This document shows positions 28,836-39,402 of a stretch of 43,587 bases of DNA, one piece after another (within the stretch, counting starts at the first letter, position 1; every line of letters starts with the position of its first letter). The translations under genes were made by a program, and so were the position numbers. The stretch lies in contig JAGPCO010000060.1 in assembly GCA_018058095.1 (NCBI GenBank), forward strand, positions 1-43,587, given 5' to 3'. The notes under the pieces were generated by a model, which had not been told where the DNA came from, made no database searches, and worked only from the letters and a program-made list of their open reading frames with translations. The stretch is from Kofleriaceae bacterium (GTDB taxonomy: Bacteria > Myxococcota_A > Polyangia > Haliangiales > Haliangiaceae).

Positions 28836-30536
28836 ATGACCCGGACCGGAGCTGCACTCATGATCGCCACGCTGACCGCGTGTGCCGCCGACGATCTCGG
28901 CGGCGCTGGCCCCGGCGCCGACGCTGGGGCCTGGGGCGGGTCGGACGCCAGTGGTGGCACCGCGCAGTGTTTCTCGTCGAGCGAGTGCCCGGTCGGGTAC
29001 GTGTGCTCGGAGTTCGGCACCTGCGTGGCCCCGCCGCCCGGGGGCGACGCCGGCGTGCCGCCGCCACCCGAGGTCGAGTACGCGTTGACCGATCCGACGT
29101 CGTCGCGCCGCTTCGTCTGGGTCGCCATGATCGATCAGGACCGGCTGGCCAAGATCGACGCCGCCAACCTCGAGGTCACGGCCATCCCGGTCGGCGACCG
29201 ACCGCGGGTGTTCACCACCCTGCCGGGCACCGACACCGCGGTCGTGCTCGATGGCGGCAACGCCGCCGCCACGGTGGTGCGGCCGGCCGCGGGCTCGGCC
29301 GCGACCGAGCTGTACCCGACCCTGCCCAACCTCAACCGGCTGGAGGCGGCGCCGGGCGGCCGCTACGCCGTCGCCTTCTTCGACCTGGCCAAGGCCATCG
29401 CCGAGGCCGGCAGCCTGGCCGCGGTCGGCCAGCTCGGCTCGTTCCAGGACGTCACCGTGCTGGCGCTGCAGCCGGGCAGCCAGCGCGCGGTCGACCTCAC
29501 CGTCGGGTTTCGCCCACGCGAGGTCGAGCTCGACGCCACCGGCCGCTACGCCTACGTCATCACCGACGACGGCGTCTCGGTCATCGACCTGCCGCTCATG
29601 ACCGCCGGCGAGCCGACCATCGTGCCGCCGGTGCCGCTGTTCACCGACCCGGCGATCGACGCCCGCACCGCCGAGGTCGACATCGTCGCCAGCGGCGCCT
29701 ACGCGGTGGCCCGCCTGCCCGGCGCCGCCGCCCTGCGCGTGGTCCGCCTGCTCCCACCCGGGGTCGGCACCGGCTACGACGTGCCGCTGCCGGCGGCGCC
29801 GACCGACCTCGACCTCGCGCCCGACGGGTCGCGGGTGTACGCGGTGTTCCGCAACCCGACCGGCCTGGCCGAGATCGAGATCCCGGCCGACGCCATCGAC
29901 CCGAGCGGCATCAGCGTGGTCGGCATCGCCGGCGCCACCGGCGGCTCGCTGGTCACCAGCGCCGACGGCCGGCGCGGCCTCCTGTACACCAACGCCAGCC
30001 TCGACGAGCGCCTGACCGTGGTCGAGCTCGACCAGCCGGGCCTGGTGCACCGGACCTTCCCGCTGCAGAAGGCGGTGCGCGCGGTCGGGTTCGATCCGAC
30101 CGGGGCCAAGGCCATCGTCCTGCACGCGCGCGCCCCGGGCGATCCGCAGCAGGCGACCAGCTTCGACGAGTTCATCGACCGCAGCCACGGCTACTCGGTG
30201 GTCGATCTGGCGACCGGCTTCGCCAAGCTGCAGATCACCCCGGTCAACCCGGAGGCGTTCACCTTCGCGCCCGGGGCCGCCCGCGCCTACGTCACCCTCG
30301 ATGGCGGCGCCGCCGACGGCGCCGTGACCGCGGTCCAGACCATCGAGCTCGACACCGGCGTGGTCCGGACCACCTCGCTCGGGTCGACGCCGTCGGCGCT
30401 GGGCGTGGTGCCCGACAGCGGCAAGGTCTTCGTGTCGCAGGACCACCCGCTCGGCCGGGTCACCTTCCTCGACGTCGTCTCCGGCGAGGTCCGGACCTTG
30501 ACCGGGTTCGATCTCAACAGCCGCGTCATCGACTGA
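28836..30536 (+). CDS. Beta-propeller (YVTN-like) lipoprotein 1
   Basis: A 566-aa predicted lipoprotein (MTRTGAALMIATLTAC, Cys16) with AGGAGG at 28825-28830. The mature N-terminus has a Cys module (CFSSSECPVGYVCSEFGTC), then a long beta-repeat region with blades of pattern 'PDGSRVYAVF', 'ATGRYAYVITDDGVSVIDL', 'GAARAYVTLDGG' and 'PDSGKVFVSQDHPLGRVTF'. This fits a 7- to 8-bladed YVTN/lactonase-like propeller. The terminal RVxFLDV segment is shared with the next gene, so they are divergent paralogues. The next start is about 33 bp downstream. Binding or scaffold role at the outer membrane is inferred. Confidence 0.82.
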   Translation: MTRTGAALMIATLTACAADDLGGAGPGADAGAWGGSDASGGTAQCFSSSECPVGYVCSEFGTCVAPPPGGDAGVPPPPEVEYALTDPTSSRRFVWVAMIDQDRLAKIDAANLEVTAIPVGDRPRVFTTLPGTDTAVVLDGGNAAATVVRPAAGSAATELYPTLPNLNRLEAAPGGRYAVAFFDLAKAIAEAGSLAAVGQLGSFQDVTVLALQPGSQRAVDLTVGFRPREVELDATGRYAYVITDDGVSVIDLPLMTAGEPTIVPPVPLFTDPAIDARTAEVDIVASGAYAVARLPGAAALRVVRLLPPGVGTGYDVPLPAAPTDLDLAPDGSRVYAVFRNPTGLAEIEIPADAIDPSGISVVGIAGATGGSLVTSADGRRGLLYTNASLDERLTVVELDQPGLVHRTFPLQKAVRAVGFDPTGAKAIVLHARAPGDPQQATSFDEFIDRSHGYSVVDLATGFAKLQITPVNPEAFTFAPGAARAYVTLDGGAADGAVTAVQTIELDTGVVRTTSLGSTPSALGVVPDSGKVFVSQDHPLGRVTFLDVVSGEVRTLTGFDLNSRVID

Positions 30537-30569
30537 GCCGCCTTCCCCCCCTCGTACCCGGAGCCCGCC

Positions 30570-32231
30570 ATGCCTCGTCCTCGTCCCTTCTCGTCGCTCC
30601 GCCCCGCGGGCGCGGCCGGCGCCGGCCGCGCGCCCAACCGACGCCTCGGCGCGGTCATCCTCGTCGGCCTGAGCGCCGCCAGCCCGATCGCCTGCGTCGA
30701 CCCGCGCCCGCCCGAGCTCGACCGCGTGCGCACCCTGGTCGGCCCCATCCCGCTCAAGAGCCAGGTCGCCTGGGCCGACTCGGCCCTCGACCAGGTCGTC
30801 GCCGTCGACGTCGCCGGCGATCGCCCCACGGTCGGTCGGTGGCCGATCGGGCGGCGCCCGGTCTACGCCGCACCGACCCCGAGCGGCGAGCAGCTGCTGG
30901 TGGTGACCCGCGGCGAGGAGGCGCTGGCTCGCGGCCAGGTCGATCAGGAGCCGACGCTGTGGAGCGTCGATCTGCGCAGCCCGGGCAGCACGCCGGTCGG
31001 CTACGTCGTCGGCTCGCCGTTCGACCGGCTGCAGGTGTCGGCCGACGGCGCCATCGCCGTCGCCTACTTCTCCGAGGCTGGCCCCGACGATCAAGGCTTC
31101 TTCCGCAACCCCAACGAGCTGGCCTTCATCGACCTGACCCGACCACCGGCGGCCGACAACCCGGTCCTCAAGACGGTACGCTCGTTCGGCGCGACCCCGA
31201 CCGGCGTGGTGCTGTCGCCGCGGATGGCCATCGCCGGCGCCGACGACGCCAGCGAGCGGGTGTTCGCCTTCATCCTGGCCACCAACGTCGTCACCGTGGT
31301 CGACGCCAGCCATCCGCTCCACAACGAGGTGTCGATCCGCCTCGACGTCGCCGGCACGGGCACCGTCGTGCCACGGGAGCTGGTGTTCGCGCCGGCGACC
31401 GCGACCGCCTACCTGCGCTCGGACGGCGCGCGCGACATCCTCGAGCTGGCGCTGGTCGCCGATCCGCCGGCCGGGACCGGGCCGACCGAGAACGACTACC
31501 AGCCGCTCCTGGCCGAGCTCGGCGCCGGCGGCGGGCCGTCCGACATCGCCGTGTTCGACGATCCGGCCGGCCGGCGCTTCGTGCTGGCGTCGACGCCGGC
31601 CACCCGCGAGCTGGTGATCATCGACGCCGACACCGCGCAGTTCCGGCGGGTCGCCACCCCGGATCCGATCGACCGCATCCTGGTCTTCCCGGTCGGCGCC
31701 GATCCGGGCCGACGCGCGGTGCTGGCCAACGTCGGCGCGGCGCTGCCGCGGGTCCACACCCTGCCGCTCGAGGCGGTGGCCGACCCGCTGGCCCGGCTCG
31801 ATCTCACCACGATCGCCGTCGGCGAGCCGGTGCGCGACGTGGTGGCGGTGCCCGGCCGCGAGGTCGCCATGCTGGTCCACGACGACGACCGCACGGTGCT
31901 CGGCCTGCTCGATCTCGGCTTCGGCTCGGTCTCGCCCCTGCTCGGGGTCGGCCGCCTCGACACCTACGCCTTCACCGCCACTGGTGACTACCTCGTCGGC
32001 GGGACCCAGGCCGAGCCGCGCATCGGTTACCTCGAGCTGTCCAACCTGCACCCGACCGACCTGCGCCTCGACGCCGCGCCGAGCCGGGTGTTCGCCCTGC
32101 CCATCGGCAAGATCGTGGTCGACCACGCCGATCCGCTCGGCCGGGTCACGGTGGTGCCCAGCACCGCCAGCGGGCGGGCCGACGCCGTCGTGCTGGCCGG
32201 CTTCCTGCTCGCCAACCTGCTCGAGCGCTGA
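30570..32231 (+). CDS. Beta-propeller (YVTN-like) lipoprotein 2
   Basis: A 553-aa protein; the n-region is long and Arg/Pro-rich, then a hydrophobic core (LGAVILVGLSAASPIAC) with lipobox PIAC (Cys42). Blade-like repeats include SPFDRLQVSADGAIAVAY, PTGVVLSPRMAIAGADDASE and the last VDHADPLGRVTVVP, matching the DHPLGRVTF end of the preceding gene. Other blades (RRFVLASTPATRELVIIDAD, REVAMLVHDDDRTVLGLLDL) are typical of YVTN propellers. It is flanked by the first propeller gene and the barrel-like gene, all on one strand with small gaps, probably one operon. The function is unknown. Confidence 0.8.
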   Translation: MPRPRPFSSLRPAGAAGAGRAPNRRLGAVILVGLSAASPIACVDPRPPELDRVRTLVGPIPLKSQVAWADSALDQVVAVDVAGDRPTVGRWPIGRRPVYAAPTPSGEQLLVVTRGEEALARGQVDQEPTLWSVDLRSPGSTPVGYVVGSPFDRLQVSADGAIAVAYFSEAGPDDQGFFRNPNELAFIDLTRPPAADNPVLKTVRSFGATPTGVVLSPRMAIAGADDASERVFAFILATNVVTVVDASHPLHNEVSIRLDVAGTGTVVPRELVFAPATATAYLRSDGARDILELALVADPPAGTGPTENDYQPLLAELGAGGGPSDIAVFDDPAGRRFVLASTPATRELVIIDADTAQFRRVATPDPIDRILVFPVGADPGRRAVLANVGAALPRVHTLPLEAVADPLARLDLTTIAVGEPVRDVVAVPGREVAMLVHDDDRTVLGLLDLGFGSVSPLLGVGRLDTYAFTATGDYLVGGTQAEPRIGYLELSNLHPTDLRLDAAPSRVFALPIGKIVVDHADPLGRVTVVPSTASGRADAVVLAGFLLANLLER

Positions 32232-32303
32232 CCGCGCCCGCCCACCCGCGTTCCGCCCTGCCCGGACCTCCGCCCGTCGAACGACCTCGCTCAGGAGCTA
32301 GCC

Positions 32304-33029
32304 ATGCGCTCATCCACCATCACCTCGCTCGCCGGCGTCGTCGCCGCGTGCTCTGTCGCCACCGCCCAGGCCGACGACCTCGAGGGGGGCGTCCGATCGG
32401 CCGCGCCGCCCACGCTGGGCGCGCGGCGCTGGGTCGGTGACCTCGCCGTCGACACCCGCTGGATGACGTCGTCCTCGGCCGCGGTGGCCGCGACCGGGCC
32501 CCTGGTCGGGCCCCGGTTCGGGCTGAGCCGTCACCTGCTCGGCCTTCCGCTGGCGGGGCGTCGCCTCGACCTCGCCGTCGGTGGTCGGCTCGCGTTCGGC
32601 AACGCCAGTGGCGAGCTGTTCCAGCGCCTGCACACCGAGGTCGACCAGGCCGCGCTGCTGGCCGGCGCCGGGCTGCGCACCACGGCCTGGCGTCGGCTGT
32701 CGGTCGCGGCCCTGGTCGAGGCCGGCGCGGCCCGGACCGACCTCGCGATCACCGAGGTCGGCACTGGCATGGTCGCCGTCGACGACGGCGGCTGGGGCGT
32801 GCTGGCCAGCGCCGCCGTGGCCGCCGACCTCGAGGTGGTGCGCTCGAGCCGGCTAGCCGTGACCATGGGCCTCGAGCTCGGGGTGACCCTGGCCGCCCCG
32901 GTGGCCATCGCCGCGATGGTCGGGGACGGCGCCGATCCGGACCTGTCGATCGCCACCGGTCACGCCGCGCTGGGCGAGCTCGACACCCGCGGCGTGCGGC
33001 TGTCCGTGTCCTGGCGGGCCGGGTTCTGA
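32304..33029 (+). CDS. Probable outer-membrane beta-barrel protein
   Basis: A 241-aa protein with a cleavable signal (MRSSTITSLAGVVAACSVATAQA, cleavage near AQA). The mature part has alternating hydrophobic strands rich in Gly and Ala (RLDLAVGGRLAFG, AALLAGAGLRTTAWRRLSVAALVEAGAA) and ends SWRAGF with a C-terminal Phe, the usual terminal signature recognised by the BAM machinery. About eight strands could be accommodated. AGGAG lies 6 bp before ATG 32304. As third gene of the propeller locus it could anchor or expose the two lipoproteins. This role is inferred. Confidence 0.7.
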   Translation: MRSSTITSLAGVVAACSVATAQADDLEGGVRSAAPPTLGARRWVGDLAVDTRWMTSSSAAVAATGPLVGPRFGLSRHLLGLPLAGRRLDLAVGGRLAFGNASGELFQRLHTEVDQAALLAGAGLRTTAWRRLSVAALVEAGAARTDLAITEVGTGMVAVDDGGWGVLASAAVAADLEVVRSSRLAVTMGLELGVTLAAPVAIAAMVGDGADPDLSIATGHAALGELDTRGVRLSVSWRAGF

Positions 33030-33125
33030 GCCTGGTGGCCTGGCCGGACCGGCTGGCCCAGGTCCTCGGTTGTGATCCGACTTCAGCCGTGACCGGACCA
33101 GGCCTGGCGGCCTACAATCGCGCTG

Positions 33126-34124
33126 ATGTTTCGGTGCGTGGTGGCGGTGGCGGCAGCGGCGGTGGCGCCGGCGTGTTTCTCGCCGTCGTCGCTCGGGCCG
33201 CCATGCGCGTCGGACCGGAGCTGCCCGGCCGGGCTGGTCTGCGTCGACCAGCCCGATCCTCGGTGCGTGAGGCCCACGGCTGACGCCGGCGAGGGCGGGG
33301 CCGATGCGGAGGCGCTGACCGACGCCACGCCGCTGGCCGACGCCGCGCCGGATGGCGACGCCGACGGCGTGGCCGACGCCGTCGACAACTGCGTCGCCGT
33401 GGCCAACCCGACCCAGGCCAACGAGGACGGCGACCCGCTCGGCAACCTGTGTGACCCGTGCCCGCACCTGGCCGGGCTCGACGCCGCCGCCGCGGCCGCC
33501 GATCGGGACGGAGACCTGGTCGGGGACGCCTGCGATCCACGCTCGACCTCTCCCGGCGACGTGATCGCGATGTTCCTCCCGTTCGACGATCCGTCCGAGC
33601 TGGGACGGCTCGAGCCGGCCTCGGCCTCGGCCTGGTCGATCAGCGGCGGGGCCCTGCGCGTCGACGTGGGCGACGGGGAGATCAGCGCCATCTGGTCGCT
33701 GGACCAGTTCACCCCGCGCGGCACGGTCGTCGCCGGGCTCACCCCGACGATGCTGCAAGGGGCCGGGGCCGGCAACCACTCGATCTCCGTGCTGCGGGAA
33801 GTCAGCTCCAACAACCACGCCGGCGAGGCCTGCTTCCAGTCGAACGGCAACCCGATGGAGATCGGCTGGGCCCCCGCGGTCGGGGTCTCGTCGCTGGGGA
33901 CGCCAGCCGCCGAGACGCCGTATCCGGTCCCGGTCGCGCCCGATCGGGCGTACGTGATGAGCGCGACCCGACTCAACAACCAGCGGACGTGCCGGGTCGC
34001 CACCGTCGGTCACAACGACGTGGTCGCGATCTCTCAGTTCAGCGGCAACGGCGCCGGCGTCGGCCTGCGGGTGCGCGCGGTCGACGTCGCCTTCCCGTAC
34101 CTGGTGGTGATCACCTCGCCGTGA
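33126..34124 (+). CDS. Lipoprotein with thrombospondin type-3 repeats
   Basis: A 332-aa predicted lipoprotein (MFRCVVAVAAAAVAPAC, Cys17). After a Cys-rich module (PPCASDRSCPAGLVC) come TSP3-type calcium-binding repeats, e.g. DGDADGVADAVDNC, ANEDGDPLGNLCDPC and DRDGDLVGDACD (about 75-140). These typically form a Ca-loaded rod. The C-terminal ~190 residues form a beta-sandwich-like domain (FLPFDDPSELGRLEPASASAW, NGNPMEIGWAP, VGLRVRAVDVAFPYLVVI), perhaps concanavalin-like. It converges with the dehydratase gene ending at 34152. The start ATG is 96 bp after the barrel gene. Surface Ca-dependent adhesion is inferred. Confidence 0.82.
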   Translation: MFRCVVAVAAAAVAPACFSPSSLGPPCASDRSCPAGLVCVDQPDPRCVRPTADAGEGGADAEALTDATPLADAAPDGDADGVADAVDNCVAVANPTQANEDGDPLGNLCDPCPHLAGLDAAAAAADRDGDLVGDACDPRSTSPGDVIAMFLPFDDPSELGRLEPASASAWSISGGALRVDVGDGEISAIWSLDQFTPRGTVVAGLTPTMLQGAGAGNHSISVLREVSSNNHAGEACFQSNGNPMEIGWAPAVGVSSLGTPAAETPYPVPVAPDRAYVMSATRLNNQRTCRVATVGHNDVVAISQFSGNGAGVGLRVRAVDVAFPYLVVITSP

Positions 34125-34151
34125 TCGCCGGGCCACGCGCGCCGGGCGCGG

Positions 34152-36155
<2,004 letters not shown>

Positions 36156-36302
36156 CGCCGGTGTGTACCACGCCGTCGCCGGGGGCGCAGCGGCCGGCGC
36201 GGGCCGCGTCGCGCTCGGCCCGCCCGATCGCCGGGGGCGACCTGGACGCTCGGCCGGCGCGTGGTCGCCGTCGCCCCGCGCCTTCCGTGATACTGCCGGC
36301 CG

Positions 36303-38468
36303 ATGCAAAGCCGATGGCTGCACCGGCCACGCCTGCACCGCCCCGGCCCCGGTGTGGCCGAGAAGCGGGCGACCTGGCTCGAGCTGTTCTACGACCTGGT
36401 CTTCGTCGCCGCCTTCATCCAGCTCGGCAACGCGCTGACCGCGCGGGTGTCGCCGCTCGGCTACGCCGGGTTCGCCCTGGTGTTCGCGGCGATCTGGGTC
36501 AGCTGGACCGGCTTCACCTACTTCGTCAACCGCTTCACCGTCGACGACTTCGTGCATCGCCTGCTCGCCTTCGCGCAGATGTTCGCGGTGGTGGCCATGG
36601 CCGTCAGCGCGCCGGCGGCGATGGACGGCGCCCCGGCTCGGTTCGCGATCGCCTTCGCCCTGGCCCAGGCCATCATCGCCGTGCTGTACCTGCGCGCGTA
36701 CCGCCAGGTGCCGGACGGCCGCGCCTACGCCCGCTACTGGGGCGGCGCGTTCGCGGTCGGCGCGGTCGCGCTCGGCCTGTCGGCCGCGCTGCCGACGCCG
36801 TGGGCCTGGGGCCTGTGGGCCGTCGGCCTGGGCTGGGTCGTGACCGCGCCGTTCCGCCGCGGCGGTCGGACCCTGGCCGCCGAGGCCCCGGCCGACGAGG
36901 AGCACATCGGCGAGCGCTACGGCCTGCTCACGCTGATCGTCATCGGCGAGTCGTTCGTCAAGGTGGTGACCGGGCTCGACGACGGCGCCGGCGCGGGCGC
37001 GCTCGGCCCGATCGTGCAGGCCTCGCTGGCGCTGCTCATCACCTGCTCGATCTGGTGGATCTACTTCGACGACGTGGCCGGCTCACGCCTGCGCGAGCAC
37101 GGCATGGCGCCGGTGTTCTGGCTGTACGGCCACCTGCCGCTGCAGCTGTCGATCACCGCCACCGGCGTGGCCATCAAGAAGATCGTCCTCTTCGATCTGG
37201 CCATGCCGGCGCCCGAGGCCTATCGCTGGCTGGTCGGCGTCGCCCTCGGTGGCACGCTGCTGGCGACCGCGCTGCTCGACGCGGTGACCGAGCGCAAGCA
37301 GGCCGAGCTGAGCGACAGCCTGCGGGTGGCCGTGCGCACCGGGTCGGGCCTGCTGGTGCTGCTCTTGGCCCCGGCCGGCGCCGGCATGGACGCCGGCTGG
37401 TACCTCGGCGCCATCGTCGCCATCTGCGTCGGCCAGGTCCTGTTCGACATGGCGATGGCCCCGTTCGAGGTCACGCGCGAAGACCACGAGCGCGAGACCA
37501 TCGCCGACGAGCTGCGCCGGCTGCACGCCGCCGGGCAGACCCGGCGCGGGCCCGAGCTGCGGGTCGGCCGCGGCATCGTCCGGCTCGGCACGCCGTCGGA
37601 CCTCCGGCGCGACTTCTACTTCTGGCTGATCGAGGGCGGCTGGCTGCGCTTCTTCGCGGTCGCCGCCGTCCTGTTCCTGGTCGCCAACGCGTTCTTCGCC
37701 GGGCTGTACCTGCTCGAGCCGGGTTCGATCAGCAACGCCCGGCCGGAGTCGTTCGCCGACGCCTTCTACTTCAGCGTCCAGACCCTGGCCACCATCGGCT
37801 ACGGCAACCTCAACCCGGCCACCGACTACGGCAACGTGATCGCCACCGTCGAGGCCGGCGTCGGCCTCATCGGCGTCGCCCTCACCACCGGCCTGGCCTT
37901 CTCCCGGCTGGCCCGGCCCAAGGCCAGCGTCTTGTTCTCGCGCCCGATCGTGGTCACGACCATGGACGGGACCCGGGTGTTGACCTTCCGCGTCGGCAAC
38001 GCGCGCGGCAACGACGTGGTCGAGGCCTCGGTCAGCGTCACCGCCATGGTCGACACCTTCACCCGCGAGGGCCAGCACCTGCGCAAGCTGATCGACCTGC
38101 CGCTGCGGCGGTCGCGCTCGCCCATGTTTCGCCTGTCGTGGACCGTCATGCACGACCTCGACGCCGGCAGCCCGCTGGCCGACGTCGACTGGTCGGCGGT
38201 GCACGCCTCGACCGGCGGGCGCCTGGTCGGCCTCAACGTCACCCTGGTCGGCCACGACGGCACGTACAACCAGACCATCTACGCGCAGTACACGTACCAG
38301 CCCGAGGACGTCCACCTCGGCCATCGCTTCGTCGACGTCGTCAGCCAGCTGCCCGACGGGCGCATGGCGATCGACTTCTCGCGCTTCCACGACACCGTGC
38401 CCGAGGCGGCGGCGCCGTCGAGCCCGGTCAGCGCGGCCGCGCCCGCTTCTTCGCCGCCGCCGCCTTGA
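36303..38468 (+). CDS. LtrA-domain/KirBac potassium channel fusion protein
   Basis: A 721-aa membrane protein joining two families. Residues about 20-400 match LtrA (bacterial low temperature requirement A): ATWLELFYDLVFVAAFIQL (family W[LV]ELFxDLxxV), multiple helices, and GLLTLIVIGESFVKVVTG. Residues about 431-721 match inward-rectifier K+ channels of KirBac type: slide helix RRDFYFWLIEGGW, TM1, a pore with selectivity filter TIGYG (497-501), TM2, then the cytoplasmic Ig-like domain (VVTTMDGTRVLTFRVGN, RSRSPMFRLSWTVMHDLD). Both parts look intact. The frame spans the junction without a gap, and the start ATG at 36303 is close to the conserved LtrA beginning. Its last 41 bp overlap the convergent CarH-like gene. 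Confidence 0.88.
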   Translation: MQSRWLHRPRLHRPGPGVAEKRATWLELFYDLVFVAAFIQLGNALTARVSPLGYAGFALVFAAIWVSWTGFTYFVNRFTVDDFVHRLLAFAQMFAVVAMAVSAPAAMDGAPARFAIAFALAQAIIAVLYLRAYRQVPDGRAYARYWGGAFAVGAVALGLSAALPTPWAWGLWAVGLGWVVTAPFRRGGRTLAAEAPADEEHIGERYGLLTLIVIGESFVKVVTGLDDGAGAGALGPIVQASLALLITCSIWWIYFDDVAGSRLREHGMAPVFWLYGHLPLQLSITATGVAIKKIVLFDLAMPAPEAYRWLVGVALGGTLLATALLDAVTERKQAELSDSLRVAVRTGSGLLVLLLAPAGAGMDAGWYLGAIVAICVGQVLFDMAMAPFEVTREDHERETIADELRRLHAAGQTRRGPELRVGRGIVRLGTPSDLRRDFYFWLIEGGWLRFFAVAAVLFLVANAFFAGLYLLEPGSISNARPESFADAFYFSVQTLATIGYGNLNPATDYGNVIATVEAGVGLIGVALTTGLAFSRLARPKASVLFSRPIVVTTMDGTRVLTFRVGNARGNDVVEASVSVTAMVDTFTREGQHLRKLIDLPLRRSRSPMFRLSWTVMHDLDAGSPLADVDWSAVHASTGGRLVGLNVTLVGHDGTYNQTIYAQYTYQPEDVHLGHRFVDVVSQLPDGRMAIDFSRFHDTVPEAAAPSSPVSAAAPASSPPPP

Positions 38469-39348
38469 CCGGCAGCGAGTCGGCGAAGTCGGCCAGCGCG
38501 GCCAGGCTGGCGCAGTGGGCCGAGCATCGCAGCGTCGCGCGCAGGTCGTCGTCGATGGCCCGGCCGCCGAGGGCGAGGGCGGCGCCGGCGGCGCGGGTGG
38601 CCGCGTGCAGCGCGGCGACATCGGCGATCAGGCGGGCTCGATCGGGGACGTGGCCGACGCTGAGGGCGAGCAGGCGCGGCTGCCGCTCGGTCACCGCCGC
38701 GACCAGGGTCGCGGCCGGGTGGCCGGCCCCCAGGCCGATGGCGCGCCAGCCTCGCTCGCGCAGGATGAGCTCCCCCAGGCCGATCGCCAGGCTGTACGGG
38801 TCGCCCTCGAGGCTGGCCAGCAGCGCGACCGGGCCGGCGGCGGGCACGGCGATGAGCCCGCCCAGGTCGAACAGCGCGGCGCGCACGATCTCGACGGCGT
38901 GGTGCTCCTGGTACACCTCGAGCTGGCCGATCGACCAGGCGTGGCCGAGCCCGGCCATGACCGGCCCGATCACCTCGTCGCCGATGCGGGTCAGGGGCTG
39001 ACCGGCCAGGTACAGGCCGGTGAGGAGCGCGCGGGCGTCGGCCGCGGCGCCGGCGCGCAGCGCGGTGCCGAGCCGGTCGGCCACATCGCGCAGGGCCCGG
39101 GTCGCGTCGCGGTGGGCGCCGGCCGGCAGCCCGAGCAGGTCGGGCCGGGCCGGGTCGAACCCCTGCGCGCGCAGGAACGCGACCACGTCGGCGATCGGGA
39201 TGCGGCGATGCCCGCCCGCGGTCTTGCGGGTCGGGATGGCGCCGTCATCACACCAGCGCTTGACCGACGACTCGCTGACGCCGATGGCCTCGGCCACCTG
39301 GCGCGGCGACAGATCGCGTTCGGGCGCCGAGCGGCGGCGGGGCGGCAT
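38428..39348 (-). CDS. CarH/LitR-like MerR-type regulator with cobalamin-binding-type fold
   Basis: A 306-aa protein. The N-terminal helix-turn-helix of MerR/excisionase type spans about 13-60 (LSPRQVAEAIGVSESSVKRW, then GGHRRIP). The helical-bundle domain has the W-x9-EH signature (Trp138, Glu148, His149: WSIGQLEVYQEH) that caps adenosylcobalamin in CarH-type photoreceptors. The Rossmann-like B12-binding domain (about 172-290) shows EGDPYSLAIGLG where the ExHxxGL ligand motif is expected, with Tyr185 in place of the cobalt-ligand His and Ala in place of Gly. The fold is kept but ligand binding is doubtful. The C-terminus is a short Lys/Arg tail. ATG 39348 is preferred over GTG 39354. It converges on the channel gene. 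Confidence 0.85.
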   Translation of the reverse strand: MPPRRRSAPERDLSPRQVAEAIGVSESSVKRWCDDGAIPTRKTAGGHRRIPIADVVAFLRAQGFDPARPDLLGLPAGAHRDATRALRDVADRLGTALRAGAAADARALLTGLYLAGQPLTRIGDEVIGPVMAGLGHAWSIGQLEVYQEHHAVEIVRAALFDLGGLIAVPAAGPVALLASLEGDPYSLAIGLGELILRERGWRAIGLGAGHPAATLVAAVTERQPRLLALSVGHVPDRARLIADVAALHAATRAAGAALALGGRAIDDDLRATLRCSAHCASLAALADFADSLPVKAAAAKKRARPR

Positions 39349-39402
39349 GGCCACACAGGGTACACCAGCGGCGCCGGGCGCCGGCGGTGGTGCCCCGGCG
39401 CC

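Noticed and set aside
28740-32126. Minus-strand open frame of 1128 codons opposite the propeller lipoproteins
   Set aside because: No domain, no start context, composition typical for the antisense of GC-rich genes; the plus-strand genes have signal peptides and ribosome sites.
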